From Candidatus Endomicrobiellum calonymphae (lineage in GTDB: Bacteria > Elusimicrobiota > Endomicrobiia > Endomicrobiales > Endomicrobiaceae), in NCBI GenBank assembly GCA_031269945.1, contig JAISYK010000007.1:62001-126000 (forward strand): 64,000 nt of DNA. Direction: 5' to 3'. Position 1 is the stretch's first letter. The number at the start of each line of letters is the position of its first letter. Positions 46,602 through 55,841 of this stretch are shown here, piece after piece. The position numbers and the translations under genes were made by a program. The notes under the pieces were generated by a model. That model had not been told where the DNA came from and made no database searches. It worked only from the letters and a program-made list of their open reading frames with translations.

Positions 46602-48884
46602 GTGTGTAATGAGAAAAGAGAAAGGTTAATTTCAAAAAATAAAGTTGAATTGAGAAAAAATGCTCTTAATGTTCTTGAGAAAAGATATTTGAAAAAAGAC
46701 AAAAATGGCAATGTTGTTGAAAGTCCTGAAGATTTGTTCTATAGAGTTGCTGAAAATATTGCACAAGCAGATAAGATTTATGATGAACATGCGAATATAG
46801 ATGTATTAATAAGAAAATTTTATATCAGTATGTCATCCCTCGATTTTTTGCCAAATTCTCCTACTTTAATGAATGCAGGTAGGCAATTGCAGCAGCTTTC
46901 TGCTTGCTTCGTATTACCAATAGATGACTCAATGGATTCGATTTTTGAAACATTGAAAAATACTGCTCTAATACATAAATCTGGAGGGGGAACTGGGTTT
47001 TCATTTTCAAGACTACGTCCTAAAAGAGATACAGTTAAAACTACGAGTGGTGTATCTTCGGGACCTATATCTTTTATGCAAGTTTTTAATGCGGCAACGG
47101 AAGCTATCAAACAAGGTGGTACGAGGCGTGGGGCAAATATGGGGATATTGAGAGTTGATCATCCAGATATTCTTGATTTTATAGTTTGTAAAGATAAAAA
47201 TGACAGCCTAAATAATTTTAATATATCAGTTGCAATTACAAAAGAGTTTATGCTTGCATTAGAAAGCAATAGAGATTATGAACTTTACAATCCACGTAAC
47301 GGTACAGTAATAAGAAAATTGAATGCAGCAAAAGTTTTTGATAAGATAGTCCATCAGGCATGGAAGAATGGTGAGCCTGGTATAGTTTTTATAGATAGAA
47401 TAAACAATTATAATCCTACTCCTGAGGTAGCTTCAATAGAATCTACAAATCCTTGTGGAGAACAGCCGCTTGTGCCATATGAGTCTTGTAATTTGGGTTC
47501 AATAAATCTTAGCAATTTTATAAAAGATGGTAGTATAAGTTGGAAAAAGCTTGAAGAGACAGTTAAAACGGCTATTCATTTTCTTGACAACGTTATAGAT
47601 ATGAATAATTATCCTGTTCAAAAAATTCAGGAAATTACTCGTTCTAACAGAAAAGTGGGACTCGGAGTAATGGGTTGGGCGGATATGCTTTTTTGTTTAG
47701 GTATACCTTATGGGTCTCAAAATTCCATAACTCTTGCTGAAAAACTTATGGGTTTTATTCAATCTAAGTCTCATAGTGCTTCTGAAGAGCTTGCGACTAA
47801 GAGAGGAGCTTTCCCGAATTTCAAGCAAAGTATTTATGCGAATGGGAAGCCTGTGAGGAATGCAACGACAACTACAATTGCACCAACAGGGACAATTGGT
47901 ATGATTGCGTCTGCTTCTGGCGGGATTGAACCGGTTTTTGGTCTCGTTTATAAAAGGGCACATTGTCTTGACAATATGGAAATGTACGAGGTGAATTCTC
48001 ATTTTGAGAAACTTGCAAAAGAAAAAGGATTTTATTCAGTTGAACTTATGAATGAGGTAGCAGATAAAGGGAGTATCTGTAAATGCAAGAGAATTCCTAA
48101 TGAAATAAAAAAGGTTTTTGTTACTTCACATGACATTTTTCCGGAAGATCACATAAGAATGCAGGCAGCTTTTCAGAAATTTACGGATAATGCAGTATCG
48201 AAAACTGTTAATTTTCCAAATTCGGCCACGGAAGAAGATGTAAAAAAAGTTTATGTTCTTTCTTATAAGATGGGATGTAAAGGAGTGACTGTTTATCGAG
48301 ATGGGAGCAGAAATGAACAAGTTCTGAACATTGCGAATATGAAAGAAAAAAGGATTCAAGATATAATTCCAAGAACTCGTCCTAAAAAAACAACAGGAGT
48401 TACGTTTCTTATGCGCACTGGATGCGGTAAAATGTATGTTACAGTGAATGAAGATGATATGGGAGTATGTGAGGTGTTTACACAACTTGGTAAGTCTGGA
48501 GGATGTACTTCATCTCAGGCTGAGGCGGTAGGTCGATTAATTTCGCTATCTTTGCGTTCCGGGGTTGATCAGCAAGAAATTATTGATCAATTGAAAGGTA
48601 TAAGATGTCCTTCGTCAATTATTTTTGATGGGGGGGCGGTTTTATCATGTGCTGATGCTATTGCTAAAGCTTTGGAGACATATGGTGGAGAGAAAGCGAA
48701 TCAAACTCTTTTTAAATCCGAGATTTTTGTTTCAGAATCTAAAAATAAAGAAAAATTTTATACTTCTGATTTAACTGATAATTTGCTTGGCACGTGCCCT
48801 CAGTGTCCCGAGTGTGGTGAAATGTTGAGTTTTTTGGAAAATTGCCCTACTTGTTATAACTGTGGTTATTCTAAATGTTTTTAA
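46602..48884 (+). CDS. nrdJ: Adenosylcobalamin-dependent (class II) ribonucleotide reductase
   Basis: The start is taken at GTG 46602, preceded by GGGGGTGATAAT; an in-frame TTG at 46584 is possible. The product is 760 residues. The core has the redox Cys in LSACFVLPIDDSMDSIF, the GGTGFSFS loop and the thiyl-radical Cys with catalytic Glu in NPCGEQPLVPYESCNLGSIN. PTGTIGMIA and the class II-specific stretch YKMGCKGVTVYRDGSR follow. The C-terminus ends in a zinc ribbon, CPQCPECG...CPTCYNCG. There is no N-terminal ATP-cone. It makes deoxynucleotides and needs coenzyme B12, linking it to cobA and btuFCD at 57728-60904. It works without oxygen, fitting an anaerobe. No nrdAB or nrdDG genes are seen here. 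Confidence 0.95.
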   Translation: MCNEKRERLISKNKVELRKNALNVLEKRYLKKDKNGNVVESPEDLFYRVAENIAQADKIYDEHANIDVLIRKFYISMSSLDFLPNSPTLMNAGRQLQQLSACFVLPIDDSMDSIFETLKNTALIHKSGGGTGFSFSRLRPKRDTVKTTSGVSSGPISFMQVFNAATEAIKQGGTRRGANMGILRVDHPDILDFIVCKDKNDSLNNFNISVAITKEFMLALESNRDYELYNPRNGTVIRKLNAAKVFDKIVHQAWKNGEPGIVFIDRINNYNPTPEVASIESTNPCGEQPLVPYESCNLGSINLSNFIKDGSISWKKLEETVKTAIHFLDNVIDMNNYPVQKIQEITRSNRKVGLGVMGWADMLFCLGIPYGSQNSITLAEKLMGFIQSKSHSASEELATKRGAFPNFKQSIYANGKPVRNATTTTIAPTGTIGMIASASGGIEPVFGLVYKRAHCLDNMEMYEVNSHFEKLAKEKGFYSVELMNEVADKGSICKCKRIPNEIKKVFVTSHDIFPEDHIRMQAAFQKFTDNAVSKTVNFPNSATEEDVKKVYVLSYKMGCKGVTVYRDGSRNEQVLNIANMKEKRIQDIIPRTRPKKTTGVTFLMRTGCGKMYVTVNEDDMGVCEVFTQLGKSGGCTSSQAEAVGRLISLSLRSGVDQQEIIDQLKGIRCPSSIIFDGGAVLSCADAIAKALETYGGEKANQTLFKSEIFVSESKNKEKFYTSDLTDNLLGTCPQCPECGEMLSFLENCPTCYNCGYSKCF

Positions 48885-48952
48885 TTTATTATATCACTAA
48901 TATTTAATTTTGATTTTGTTCTATTTTATATAAAAGGAAGGATTTAGAGTTG

Positions 48953-49510
48953 ATGGTTAAAAGCGATAAGTGGATAAAGCAGATGTCATTTGAATACAAA
49001 ATGATAGAGCCATTTGAGGAAAGACAGATGAGGGATGGTAAAATTTCTTTTGGTACTTCTTCATATGGTTATGATATGCGACTTTCAAATGAATTTATGG
49101 TTATAGATAAAGTAACAAAGGAAGAAGTGGTTGATCCTAAAAAAATGCCTGAAAAATTATTTGAGAATATAAAAGTGAAAGATTGTATAGTAATTCCCCC
49201 AAATTCTATAGTTTTAGGTAAGACAATAGAATATTTTAGAATCCCTAAAAACATTTTAACAATTACATTTGGGAAATCTACATATGCAAGATGTGGAATC
49301 TTTGTAAATGTTACTCCGTTTGAGCCTGAATGGGAGGGGAAGGCAACTATTCCGATAGTGAATACAGTTTCAGTTCCTGTAAAAGTTTACGTGAATGAAG
49401 GTATAGCACAAGTTCTGTTTTTGGAAACAGGAAATATTTGTGATATTTCTTATGCTGATAGAGGAGGAAAATATCAGAAGCAAAAAACTATAACTCCCGC
49501 AAAAATTTGA
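48953..49510 (+). CDS. dcd: dCTP deaminase homologue with catalytic Glu replaced by Pro
   Basis: The 185-residue protein (ATG 48953; ribosome-binding site AAGGAAGGA) is a clear dCTP deaminase: SSYGYDMRLSNEF, FGKSTYARCGIFVNVTPFEPEWEG, NEGIAQVLFLE and GKYQKQ. The Ser and Arg of the active-site loop (SxxAR) are present. The catalytic base, Glu138 of the E. coli enzyme in the motif (V/T)(L/I)E(F/I), is Pro134 here (ATIPIVNT, codon CCG at 49352-49354). The fold and trimer core appear intact. Loss of this Glu should abolish hydrolytic deamination of dCTP. It may be in early decay, or keep only nucleotide binding. The dCMP deaminase at 19604 could cover dUMP supply. It is between nrdJ and guaA. Confidence 0.9.
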   Translation: MVKSDKWIKQMSFEYKMIEPFEERQMRDGKISFGTSSYGYDMRLSNEFMVIDKVTKEEVVDPKKMPEKLFENIKVKDCIVIPPNSIVLGKTIEYFRIPKNILTITFGKSTYARCGIFVNVTPFEPEWEGKATIPIVNTVSVPVKVYVNEGIAQVLFLETGNICDISYADRGGKYQKQKTITPAKI

Positions 49511-49613
49511 TAGAATGAAAATGGAGATTGGTAAGATATTACTTAATTTAATAAAGAGTGTTTCAGTAATTTTAATACTTTAAACAGGACTAAAAAAGGT
49601 AAGAGTAGAGTAA

Positions 49614-51146
49614 ATGATTTTAATATTAGATTTTGGTTCTCAGTATACTCAGCTGATTGCAAGATGTGTAAGAGAAGAAAAAGTGTATTGCGAGATATAT
49701 CCTGGAAATAGACAAATTGAATCCTTTTCTGAATTTAAAGATTTAAAGGGTATAATCCTTTCAGGAAGTTATTGTAGTGTTTATTCAAAAGATGCTCCTT
49801 GGCCTGATGATATGATATGGAAGCTTGGCATTCCTATTTTAGGAATATGTTATGGCATGCAACTTATAGCAAAACATTTTGGCGGGAAAGTCGTCGCTTC
49901 GTCAGCACATAGAGAATTTGGCCTTGCAAATATTAATACAAAAGGCAATTGCTCTTTATTTGATGGGCTTAGTTTTAATGAGACGGTATGGATGAGTCAT
50001 GGGGATAAGCTTTCGAGGATTCCAAAAGATTTTAAGATAACAGCTGAATCTGATAATTCTTCTTATGCAGCAATAGAGAATATAGAAAAGAATATTTATG
50101 GAGTTCAGTTCCATCCTGAAGTGAAACATTCAGTTAACGGAAGAAAAATTTTGAAAAATTTTGTGTTTAAGATTTGCAATTCTAAACCTGACTGGACTAT
50201 GAAATCTTATATTGTTGACGAAGTTAAAAGAATTAGAGAACAAGTTGGAGATGGCAAAGTTTTATGTGCTATGTCAGGTGGAGTAGATTCTTTTGTTGCA
50301 GCCGTGATGTTATATAGGGCTATAGGGGAACAACTTATATGTGTTCATGTAGATCATGGACTTCAAAAACTTGGAGAAAGTGAGAGAGTACATGAAGTGT
50401 TTGGTAAAGTGTTTGGAGAAGGTCTTGTTATTGTTAATGCAAAAAAAATATTTTTATCAAGGCTTAAAGGTGTGGTCGATCCTGAAGAAAAGAGAAAAAT
50501 TATAGGTTGTACCTTTATAGAAGTTTTTGAGAAGGAGTCTAAGAAATTAGGGGATGTGGATTTTCTTTTGCAGGGGACGATATATCCCGACATTATAGAA
50601 AGTTTTTCCATAAAAGGTTCTAAAGTACCAATTAAAAGTCACCATAATGTAGGGGGACTTCCTGAAAAGATGAAAATGAAGCTTGTTGAACCTTTAAAAT
50701 TTTTATTTAAAGATGAAGTGAGAATTTTAGGGAGAGAGTTTGGAATTCCTGAGGAAATTATAAATAGGCAGCCATTCCCTGGGCCTGGTCTTGCAGTAAG
50801 AACATTGGGTGAAGTGACTGATGAGAAATTACATATCTTGAAAAATGCTGATTATATAGTAACTGAGGAAATAAGAAAAGCAGGGTTATATGAAAAAATA
50901 TGGCAATCTTTTGCCGTAATATTGCCTGTCAAAACGGTGGGTGTTATGGGTGATGCTAGGACTTATGAGTACGTGATAGCTATAAGAGCTGTAAATTCTG
51001 ATGATGCAATGACTGCGGATTGGGTAAAATTACCTCATGAATTACTTGGGAAGATATCTTCGCGGATTATAAATGAAGTTAAAGGTGCCAATAGAGTGGT
51101 TTATGATATTTCTAATAAGCCTCCTGCAACTATTGAGTGGGAATGA
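49614..51146 (+). CDS. guaA: GMP synthase (glutamine-hydrolysing)
   Basis: The 510-residue protein has the class I glutamine amidotransferase domain first: Cys in GICYGMQL, then FHPEVKHS with His and Glu. The ATP pyrophosphatase domain follows with the P-loop AMSGGVDSFVA. The C-terminal dimerisation domain ends in DISNKPPATIEWE, the expected GuaA tail. It converts XMP to GMP with ammonia from glutamine. guaB is not seen here. The gene is 103 bases after dcd. Confidence 0.97.
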   Translation: MILILDFGSQYTQLIARCVREEKVYCEIYPGNRQIESFSEFKDLKGIILSGSYCSVYSKDAPWPDDMIWKLGIPILGICYGMQLIAKHFGGKVVASSAHREFGLANINTKGNCSLFDGLSFNETVWMSHGDKLSRIPKDFKITAESDNSSYAAIENIEKNIYGVQFHPEVKHSVNGRKILKNFVFKICNSKPDWTMKSYIVDEVKRIREQVGDGKVLCAMSGGVDSFVAAVMLYRAIGEQLICVHVDHGLQKLGESERVHEVFGKVFGEGLVIVNAKKIFLSRLKGVVDPEEKRKIIGCTFIEVFEKESKKLGDVDFLLQGTIYPDIIESFSIKGSKVPIKSHHNVGGLPEKMKMKLVEPLKFLFKDEVRILGREFGIPEEIINRQPFPGPGLAVRTLGEVTDEKLHILKNADYIVTEEIRKAGLYEKIWQSFAVILPVKTVGVMGDARTYEYVIAIRAVNSDDAMTADWVKLPHELLGKISSRIINEVKGANRVVYDISNKPPATIEWE

Positions 51147-51257
51147 TAAATTTTTTGTTAATAGAGTATAAAAAGAATAGGTAAAAAATATTAATATTGT
51201 ATTTTTTATATATATATTTAAATGAGTTTTGTTCCATCTAGGAAGAAAAGTGTGTAG

Positions 51258-52205
51258 ATGTATCATAAGTTGAAAGGTGTAGGAATGTGTTTTAATAGTC
51301 ACGTCAGGTATTGTTTTAAAAAAGTTATACTCTTTTTTTTAGTGTTTTTGTTTTTCTGTTCTTGTTCAAAGTCGCAAAGCAAAAGGGATAAATATTTTTC
51401 TTCTATACAAATAAAGGGTTCTGACACTGTTGTAAATCTTATTCAAGAATTATCTGAAGAATTTAGTAAGCGATATCCGCTGTTTAACATAGGGATTACT
51501 GGTGGTGGTTCGGGGACTGGGTTTGTGTCCTTAATAAATAAAACGTGCGATATTGCGATGTCTTCTCGAAAAATAGAAGAAAAAGAATCTGCATTAGCTA
51601 AAAGCAAAAATATAGAGCTTGATGAGTTTAAAATTGGACTTGATGGTATTGTGGTAATTGTGAATAAAAATAATTCTGTAGACAAATTGACTTTAGAGCA
51701 ACTGCGAGATATTTTTACGGCAAGAATTACGAATTGGAAAGAAGTTGGAGGTGAAGATAGGAAAGTAGTGGTTCTTTCAAGAGAAAGCAATTCAGGAACA
51801 CATATATTTTTCAAAGAGCGTGTCTTGGGACGTGATGATGGAGTCACAGAGAATGAATTTGCTGTTCAATCGCTTATTATGCCGTCTTCACAGGCCATAT
51901 ACAATGAAGTTTTTCAAAATCCTAATGCTTTGGGATATGTTGGGATAGGTTTTCAGAACGATGGAGTAAAAGCTATTTCGATAGCGGTGAGTGCGAATAG
52001 TGGTGAATATATTTGTCCAACGTTAGAAAATGTAATGAATTGTACTTATCCAATATCAAGACCACTGTACCTTTACACAAATAGAAACCCACACAAAGTT
52101 GTTAAAATGTTTGTTGACTATGTTTTATCTGAATCTGGGCAGAAGATTGTCCTAAAAACTAGCTTTGTGCCAATTAAAATGGCAAAACAGAGAATAAAGA
52201 ATTAG
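51258..52205 (+). CDS. pstS: Phosphate ABC transporter substrate-binding protein PstS
   Basis: The 315-residue protein has a long hydrophobic signal region (about residues 21-36) ending in CSCS, so it is probably a lipoprotein or signal-cleaved periplasmic protein. The mature part has the PstS phosphate-binding motifs: IKGSDTVVNLIQELSEEF, GGGSGTGF and SRESNSGTH. TARITNWKEVGG also fits. It captures inorganic phosphate and delivers it to PstCA. First gene of pstS-pstC-pstA-pstB1-pstB2-phoU, it is 48 bases from pstC. I see no clear Pho box in the 111-base gap upstream. Confidence 0.93.
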   Translation: MYHKLKGVGMCFNSHVRYCFKKVILFFLVFLFFCSCSKSQSKRDKYFSSIQIKGSDTVVNLIQELSEEFSKRYPLFNIGITGGGSGTGFVSLINKTCDIAMSSRKIEEKESALAKSKNIELDEFKIGLDGIVVIVNKNNSVDKLTLEQLRDIFTARITNWKEVGGEDRKVVVLSRESNSGTHIFFKERVLGRDDGVTENEFAVQSLIMPSSQAIYNEVFQNPNALGYVGIGFQNDGVKAISIAVSANSGEYICPTLENVMNCTYPISRPLYLYTNRNPHKVVKMFVDYVLSESGQKIVLKTSFVPIKMAKQRIKN

Positions 52206-52252
52206 AAATGTTGTTTTGGTTTTATTTGTTGTAATTAAGAAAGTACAATAAA

Positions 52253-53122
52253 ATGGGAAAAATTGTAGATACTGTTGTTGAAAAAATAGTTTTTTTATGT
52301 GGAATATTATCTGTCATTTTTGTTATTTTAATTTTTGGTTTTTTGTTCATAGAAAGTTTTGCTTTTTTTAAAAATTTTGGCATTCTTAAATTTATCTTTG
52401 GACGGTATTGGTGTCCAAATTCAGAACCTGTGTTATTTGGAATTTTTTCTTTGCTTATGGGTTCTTTTTTTGTGACTCTAGGGGCGTGTTTAATAGCGGT
52501 GCCGGTTGGTGTTATGACTGCACTTTATATTTCAGAGGTTGTTAACAAGAGCGTCAGAGATATTTTAAAGTTTCTAGTTGAGCTTATGGCCGCAATTCCA
52601 AGTGTAGTTATAGGTTTTATTGGAATGATTATACTTGTTCCTTGTGTCAGAAAACTGTTCAATATCCCTACAGGACTTACTGCTTTTTCAGGATCAGTAA
52701 TGCTTGCTTTTATGGCTATGCCCACGATAGTAACAATATCGGAAGATGCTATACGCTCTGTTCCTTGGCAGTACAGGGAGGGGGCACTTGCCTTAGGAGC
52801 AACTAAGTGGCAAACTGTAAGAAGGATTGTGTTGAAAACTGCAAGGCCTGCAATAATAGCTGCAATAATGCTCGGTATAGGTAGAGTAATAGGCGAAACT
52901 ATGACCGTCATGATGATAACAGGAAATTCTTCTCGTATACCTCACTCAATTTTTGAGCCAGTGAGAACTATGACAGCTGTAATAGCTGCTGAAATGGGAG
53001 AAACTGTTAATGGGAGTATGCATTACAGGGCGTTATTTTCTATAGGGCTTATGCTTTTTTTAATAACCTTTACAATAAATTTTGTTGCAGATTTATTTCT
53101 TGGAAAAAATAAAAATAAATAA
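52253..53122 (+). CDS. pstC: Phosphate ABC transporter permease PstC
   Basis: The 289-residue protein has six hydrophobic segments and the permease EAA-loop (REGALALGATKWQTVRRIVLKTARPAI). AAIPSVVIGFIGM is typical of PstC. It forms the inner-membrane channel with PstA. Only 2 bases separate it from pstA. Nothing appears missing. Confidence 0.94.
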   Translation: MGKIVDTVVEKIVFLCGILSVIFVILIFGFLFIESFAFFKNFGILKFIFGRYWCPNSEPVLFGIFSLLMGSFFVTLGACLIAVPVGVMTALYISEVVNKSVRDILKFLVELMAAIPSVVIGFIGMIILVPCVRKLFNIPTGLTAFSGSVMLAFMAMPTIVTISEDAIRSVPWQYREGALALGATKWQTVRRIVLKTARPAIIAAIMLGIGRVIGETMTVMMITGNSSRIPHSIFEPVRTMTAVIAAEMGETVNGSMHYRALFSIGLMLFLITFTINFVADLFLGKNKNK

Positions 53123-53124
53123 AA

Positions 53125-53979
53125 ATGATAAAGTTAACCCCTAAATTATCACAAAAACTTTCATATTTGATTTTGTTTTTAGCTACTGTTTTGGTTATTA
53201 TGCCGATTATCGTGATGATTTTTATAATTGTAAAAAATGGGATATCAGTTATAAATTGGGAATTTTTATCATCTATGCCTAGAAATGGAATGCGTGAAGG
53301 AGGGATTCTTCCTGCTATAGTAGGTACATTTGCAATAGTTATGTGTACTACCATGTTAACTCTTCCAACAGGTGTTTGTGCGGCAATATATTTAAATGAG
53401 TACGCAAGAGATAATACGCTTACTAGATTGATTAAGCTTGGTATTGTAAATTTGGCAGGTGTTCCATCCGTAGTTTATGGTTTATTTGGATTTGGTATTT
53501 TTGTTATGTTTCTGAAGCTAGGAGTTTCTATTATTGCCGGAGCTTTAACTTTGTCTATAATGGAACTTCCTGTTATTATAACTACGTCACGTAATGCGTT
53601 AAACAGTGTCCCTTATTCATTTAGAGAAGCGAGTTGGGCACTTGGAGTAAGTCGTTGGCAGACTATAAGATGTATAGTTCTTCCTAATGCTCTTTCCGGT
53701 ATTATGACAGGGGCGGTACTTAGCATTGCAAGAATATCAGGCGAAACAGCACCAATATTATTCACTGCTGCAGCCTTTTATGTACCACATTTACCACATT
53801 CTATATTTGATCAAGTAATGACTTTACCTTATCATTTATATATTATTTCAACTCAAATTCCGAACATGCCTAGTAACGTTATATTTGGTACAGCTCTTGT
53901 ACTTTTATTTATGGTTTTAACAATGAGTTTTGTTGCAATTTTTATCAGAATTTATTTTAGGAAACATAGAAAATGGTAG
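53125..53979 (+). CDS. pstA: Phosphate ABC transporter permease PstA
   Basis: The 284-residue protein has six hydrophobic segments. AGVPSVVYGLFGFGIFV and the EAA-loop FREASWALGVSRWQTIRCIVLPNA mark it as PstA. SGETAPILFTAAAFY fits the family too. It pairs with PstC; the two EAA-loops of PstC and PstA would contact the two different PstB subunits. The end overlaps pstB1 by 7 bases. Confidence 0.94.
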   Translation: MIKLTPKLSQKLSYLILFLATVLVIMPIIVMIFIIVKNGISVINWEFLSSMPRNGMREGGILPAIVGTFAIVMCTTMLTLPTGVCAAIYLNEYARDNTLTRLIKLGIVNLAGVPSVVYGLFGFGIFVMFLKLGVSIIAGALTLSIMELPVIITTSRNALNSVPYSFREASWALGVSRWQTIRCIVLPNALSGIMTGAVLSIARISGETAPILFTAAAFYVPHLPHSIFDQVMTLPYHLYIISTQIPNMPSNVIFGTALVLLFMVLTMSFVAIFIRIYFRKHRKW

Positions 53980-54725
53980 ATAAAATTAAAGTTGAGAATT
54001 TAAGTTGCTATTATAATAAAAAGTGTGTTTTAGGATCATTAAGTATTAGCGTTATTCAAAATGAAATTTTAGCTATTATAGGTCCAGCAAACAGTGGTAA
54101 GACAACATTTTTAAGAACTTTGAATAGGATGAACGATTTAAATTTAACGTATTCGCACAGAGGCGAAATTTATCTTGATAATAACAGTATTTTTGATATG
54201 AATAGAGAAAATTTAAGGAAACGCGTAGGTATGCTTTTTGCAATGCCTACACCTCTTCCTATGACTATATATGAAAATGTTGTCTACGCTCCCAAACACC
54301 TCGGACTTATTTCTAAAAAATTTGAACAAGATGTTTTAGTTGAACAAGCCTTAAGAGATGCTTCTTTGTGGAATGAAGTTAAAGATAGATTAAAATCATC
54401 TGCTATGAAAATATCTGGAGGGCAACAACAAAGACTTTGTATTGCTAGAATCCTTGCGATTAATCCTGAGGTTATACTGTTTGATGAACCGTGTTCTGGA
54501 CTTGATCCTATATCTACAACAAAAGTTGAAGAATTGATGATCGAACTAAAACGAAAATATACTATAGTACTTGTAACAAATAATGTTAAACAGGCATCTC
54601 GTGTTAGTGATAGAACAGCATTTTTTCTCATGGGCAAAATTATTGAAATTGATACAACTGATAAATTATTTGTATCTCCTAAAGAAAAACAAACAGAAGA
54701 TTACATAACAGGTCGATTTGGATGA
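53973..54725 (+). CDS. pstB1: Phosphate ABC transporter ATPase PstB1, Q-loop and H-loop degenerate
   Basis: This is a 250-residue PstB. Walker A is GPANSGKT (37-44), the signature is ISGGQQQR (from 147), Walker B is EVILFDEP with Glu172, and the D-loop is SGLDP. Two key residues are lost. The Q-loop Gln is Ala90 (GMLFAMPTPLP; normal GMVFQKPTPFP). The switch His is Asn203 (LVTNNVKQ; normal VTHNMQQ). On its own such an ATPase should hydrolyse poorly. The neighbouring PstB2 has both residues but lacks a proper signature, so the two subunits complement each other. The reading frame and the rest of the protein are undamaged, arguing against simple decay. It overlaps pstA. Confidence 0.95.
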   Translation: MVDKIKVENLSCYYNKKCVLGSLSISVIQNEILAIIGPANSGKTTFLRTLNRMNDLNLTYSHRGEIYLDNNSIFDMNRENLRKRVGMLFAMPTPLPMTIYENVVYAPKHLGLISKKFEQDVLVEQALRDASLWNEVKDRLKSSAMKISGGQQQRLCIARILAINPEVILFDEPCSGLDPISTTKVEELMIELKRKYTIVLVTNNVKQASRVSDRTAFFLMGKIIEIDTTDKLFVSPKEKQTEDYITGRFG

Positions 54726-54772
54726 GAAATTAATGTAAAACAATTTAAATTATAAAGTTGTGATATGTTGGT

Positions 54773-54794
54773 ATAGCAGGAACTGCTATCTTTT
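54773..54794 (+). terminator. Hairpin between pstB1 and pstB2
   Basis: ATAGCAG (54773-54779) pairs with CTGCTAT (54783-54789) around GAA, followed by C and TTTTA. It may act as a partial terminator or a stability element that sets the PstB2:PstB1 ratio, since both subunits are likely to be needed. A TATAAT at 54895-54900 could belong to a promoter for pstB2, but no good -35 box is at the right distance. Confidence 0.5.
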
Positions 54795-54984
54795 ACTTGT
54801 ATAATTTTGTACATTTATATAGATGATGATTGGTTGTGTGAGTATTGAAAATTATGTGTATTTTGTGAACAAGAATGCTGGGATGTTTTTAATTTATAAT
54901 TTTTCTGTTACTTCTTAGTTTTGAAGCATTGAATTCGTAACTTTAGTTTGTGGTTGTTTGATTATGTTAATTTCGGTAAAACTG

Positions 54985-55740
54985 ATGTCTAAGATAGAAA
55001 TAAAAAATTTTAATTTGTATTACACAAATTTTCATGCTCTTAAAGATATAAACATTAATATTGAAGATAGAAGAATCACCACCATAATAGGCCCATCTGG
55101 TTGTGGAAAATCCACGCTTTTAAGGTCAATAAATAGAATAAATGATATAACAGAGGGGGTACGCACTAGTGGTGAGATTAATATTTATGGCGAAAATATT
55201 TATGACAATAGGACTAATGTGGATACTTTGAGGAGAAATGTGGGAATGGTTTTTCAAAGACCAAATCCTTTTCCGATATCAATTTATGAAAATGTTGCGT
55301 TTGGTTTGCGAGTAAATAGAATAAGTTCAAATAAAAATGTTATTAATGAGATTATAGAAAAAAGTTTGAAAGCTGTTTTATTGTGGGACAGTATAAAAGA
55401 TAAATTACGCAAATCGGCATTAAGTTTGACCTTAGAAGAACAGCAAAGGCTTTGTATTGCGAGAGTTATTGCCGTAGCTCCTCATATTATTCTTCTTGAC
55501 GAGCCTTGTTCTTCCCTTGACCCGGTTGCAATTCGAAAAATTGAAGAACTCATGATTCAATTAAAAGACAGGTATACTATAATAATTGTCACGCATAATA
55601 TGCAACAAGCTGCAAGAGTTTCTAATGATACTGCTTTTATGCTTTTTGGAGAACTTATTGAATTTGACAGAACTGAAAAGATATTTACAAATCCATCAAA
55701 AAAAGAAACAGAAGATTATGTAAGTGGCAGATTTGGCTAA
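54985..55740 (+). CDS. pstB2: Phosphate ABC transporter ATPase PstB2, signature motif degenerate
   Basis: From ATG 54985 the protein is 251 residues; in-frame ATG 54964 and TTG 54958 would add 7-9 residues without homology. Walker A GPSGCGKS, Q-loop Gln91 (GMVFQRPNPFP), Walker B IILLDEP with Glu173, D-loop SSLDP and H-loop His204 (VTHNMQQ) are all canonical. The ABC signature, normally LSGGQQQR, is LTLEEQQR (Thr149, Leu150, Glu151, Glu152), so the motif that grips ATP of the opposite subunit is gone. PstB1 has exactly the opposite defects. A heterodimer would have one normal site (PstB2 Walker and Q/H with PstB1 signature) and one degenerate site. The surrounding residues are well conserved. 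phoU follows 101 bases later. Confidence 0.95.
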   Translation: MSKIEIKNFNLYYTNFHALKDININIEDRRITTIIGPSGCGKSTLLRSINRINDITEGVRTSGEINIYGENIYDNRTNVDTLRRNVGMVFQRPNPFPISIYENVAFGLRVNRISSNKNVINEIIEKSLKAVLLWDSIKDKLRKSALSLTLEEQQRLCIARVIAVAPHIILLDEPCSSLDPVAIRKIEELMIQLKDRYTIIIVTHNMQQAARVSNDTAFMLFGELIEFDRTEKIFTNPSKKETEDYVSGRFG

Positions 55741-55841
55741 AAGCTATAATAAAAACAAGTATAGATAATGAATAAAAAATGTAATATCGATTGAGTATTT
55801 TTTTTCCTGCTTTTTTTGCCTTTTAGCGAGGACATAATAAT

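Noticed and set aside
53973-55740. Reading both PstB genes as ordinary decaying duplicates
   Set aside because: Frames are intact, conservation elsewhere is high, and the lost residues are reciprocal, which random decay would not be expected to give.
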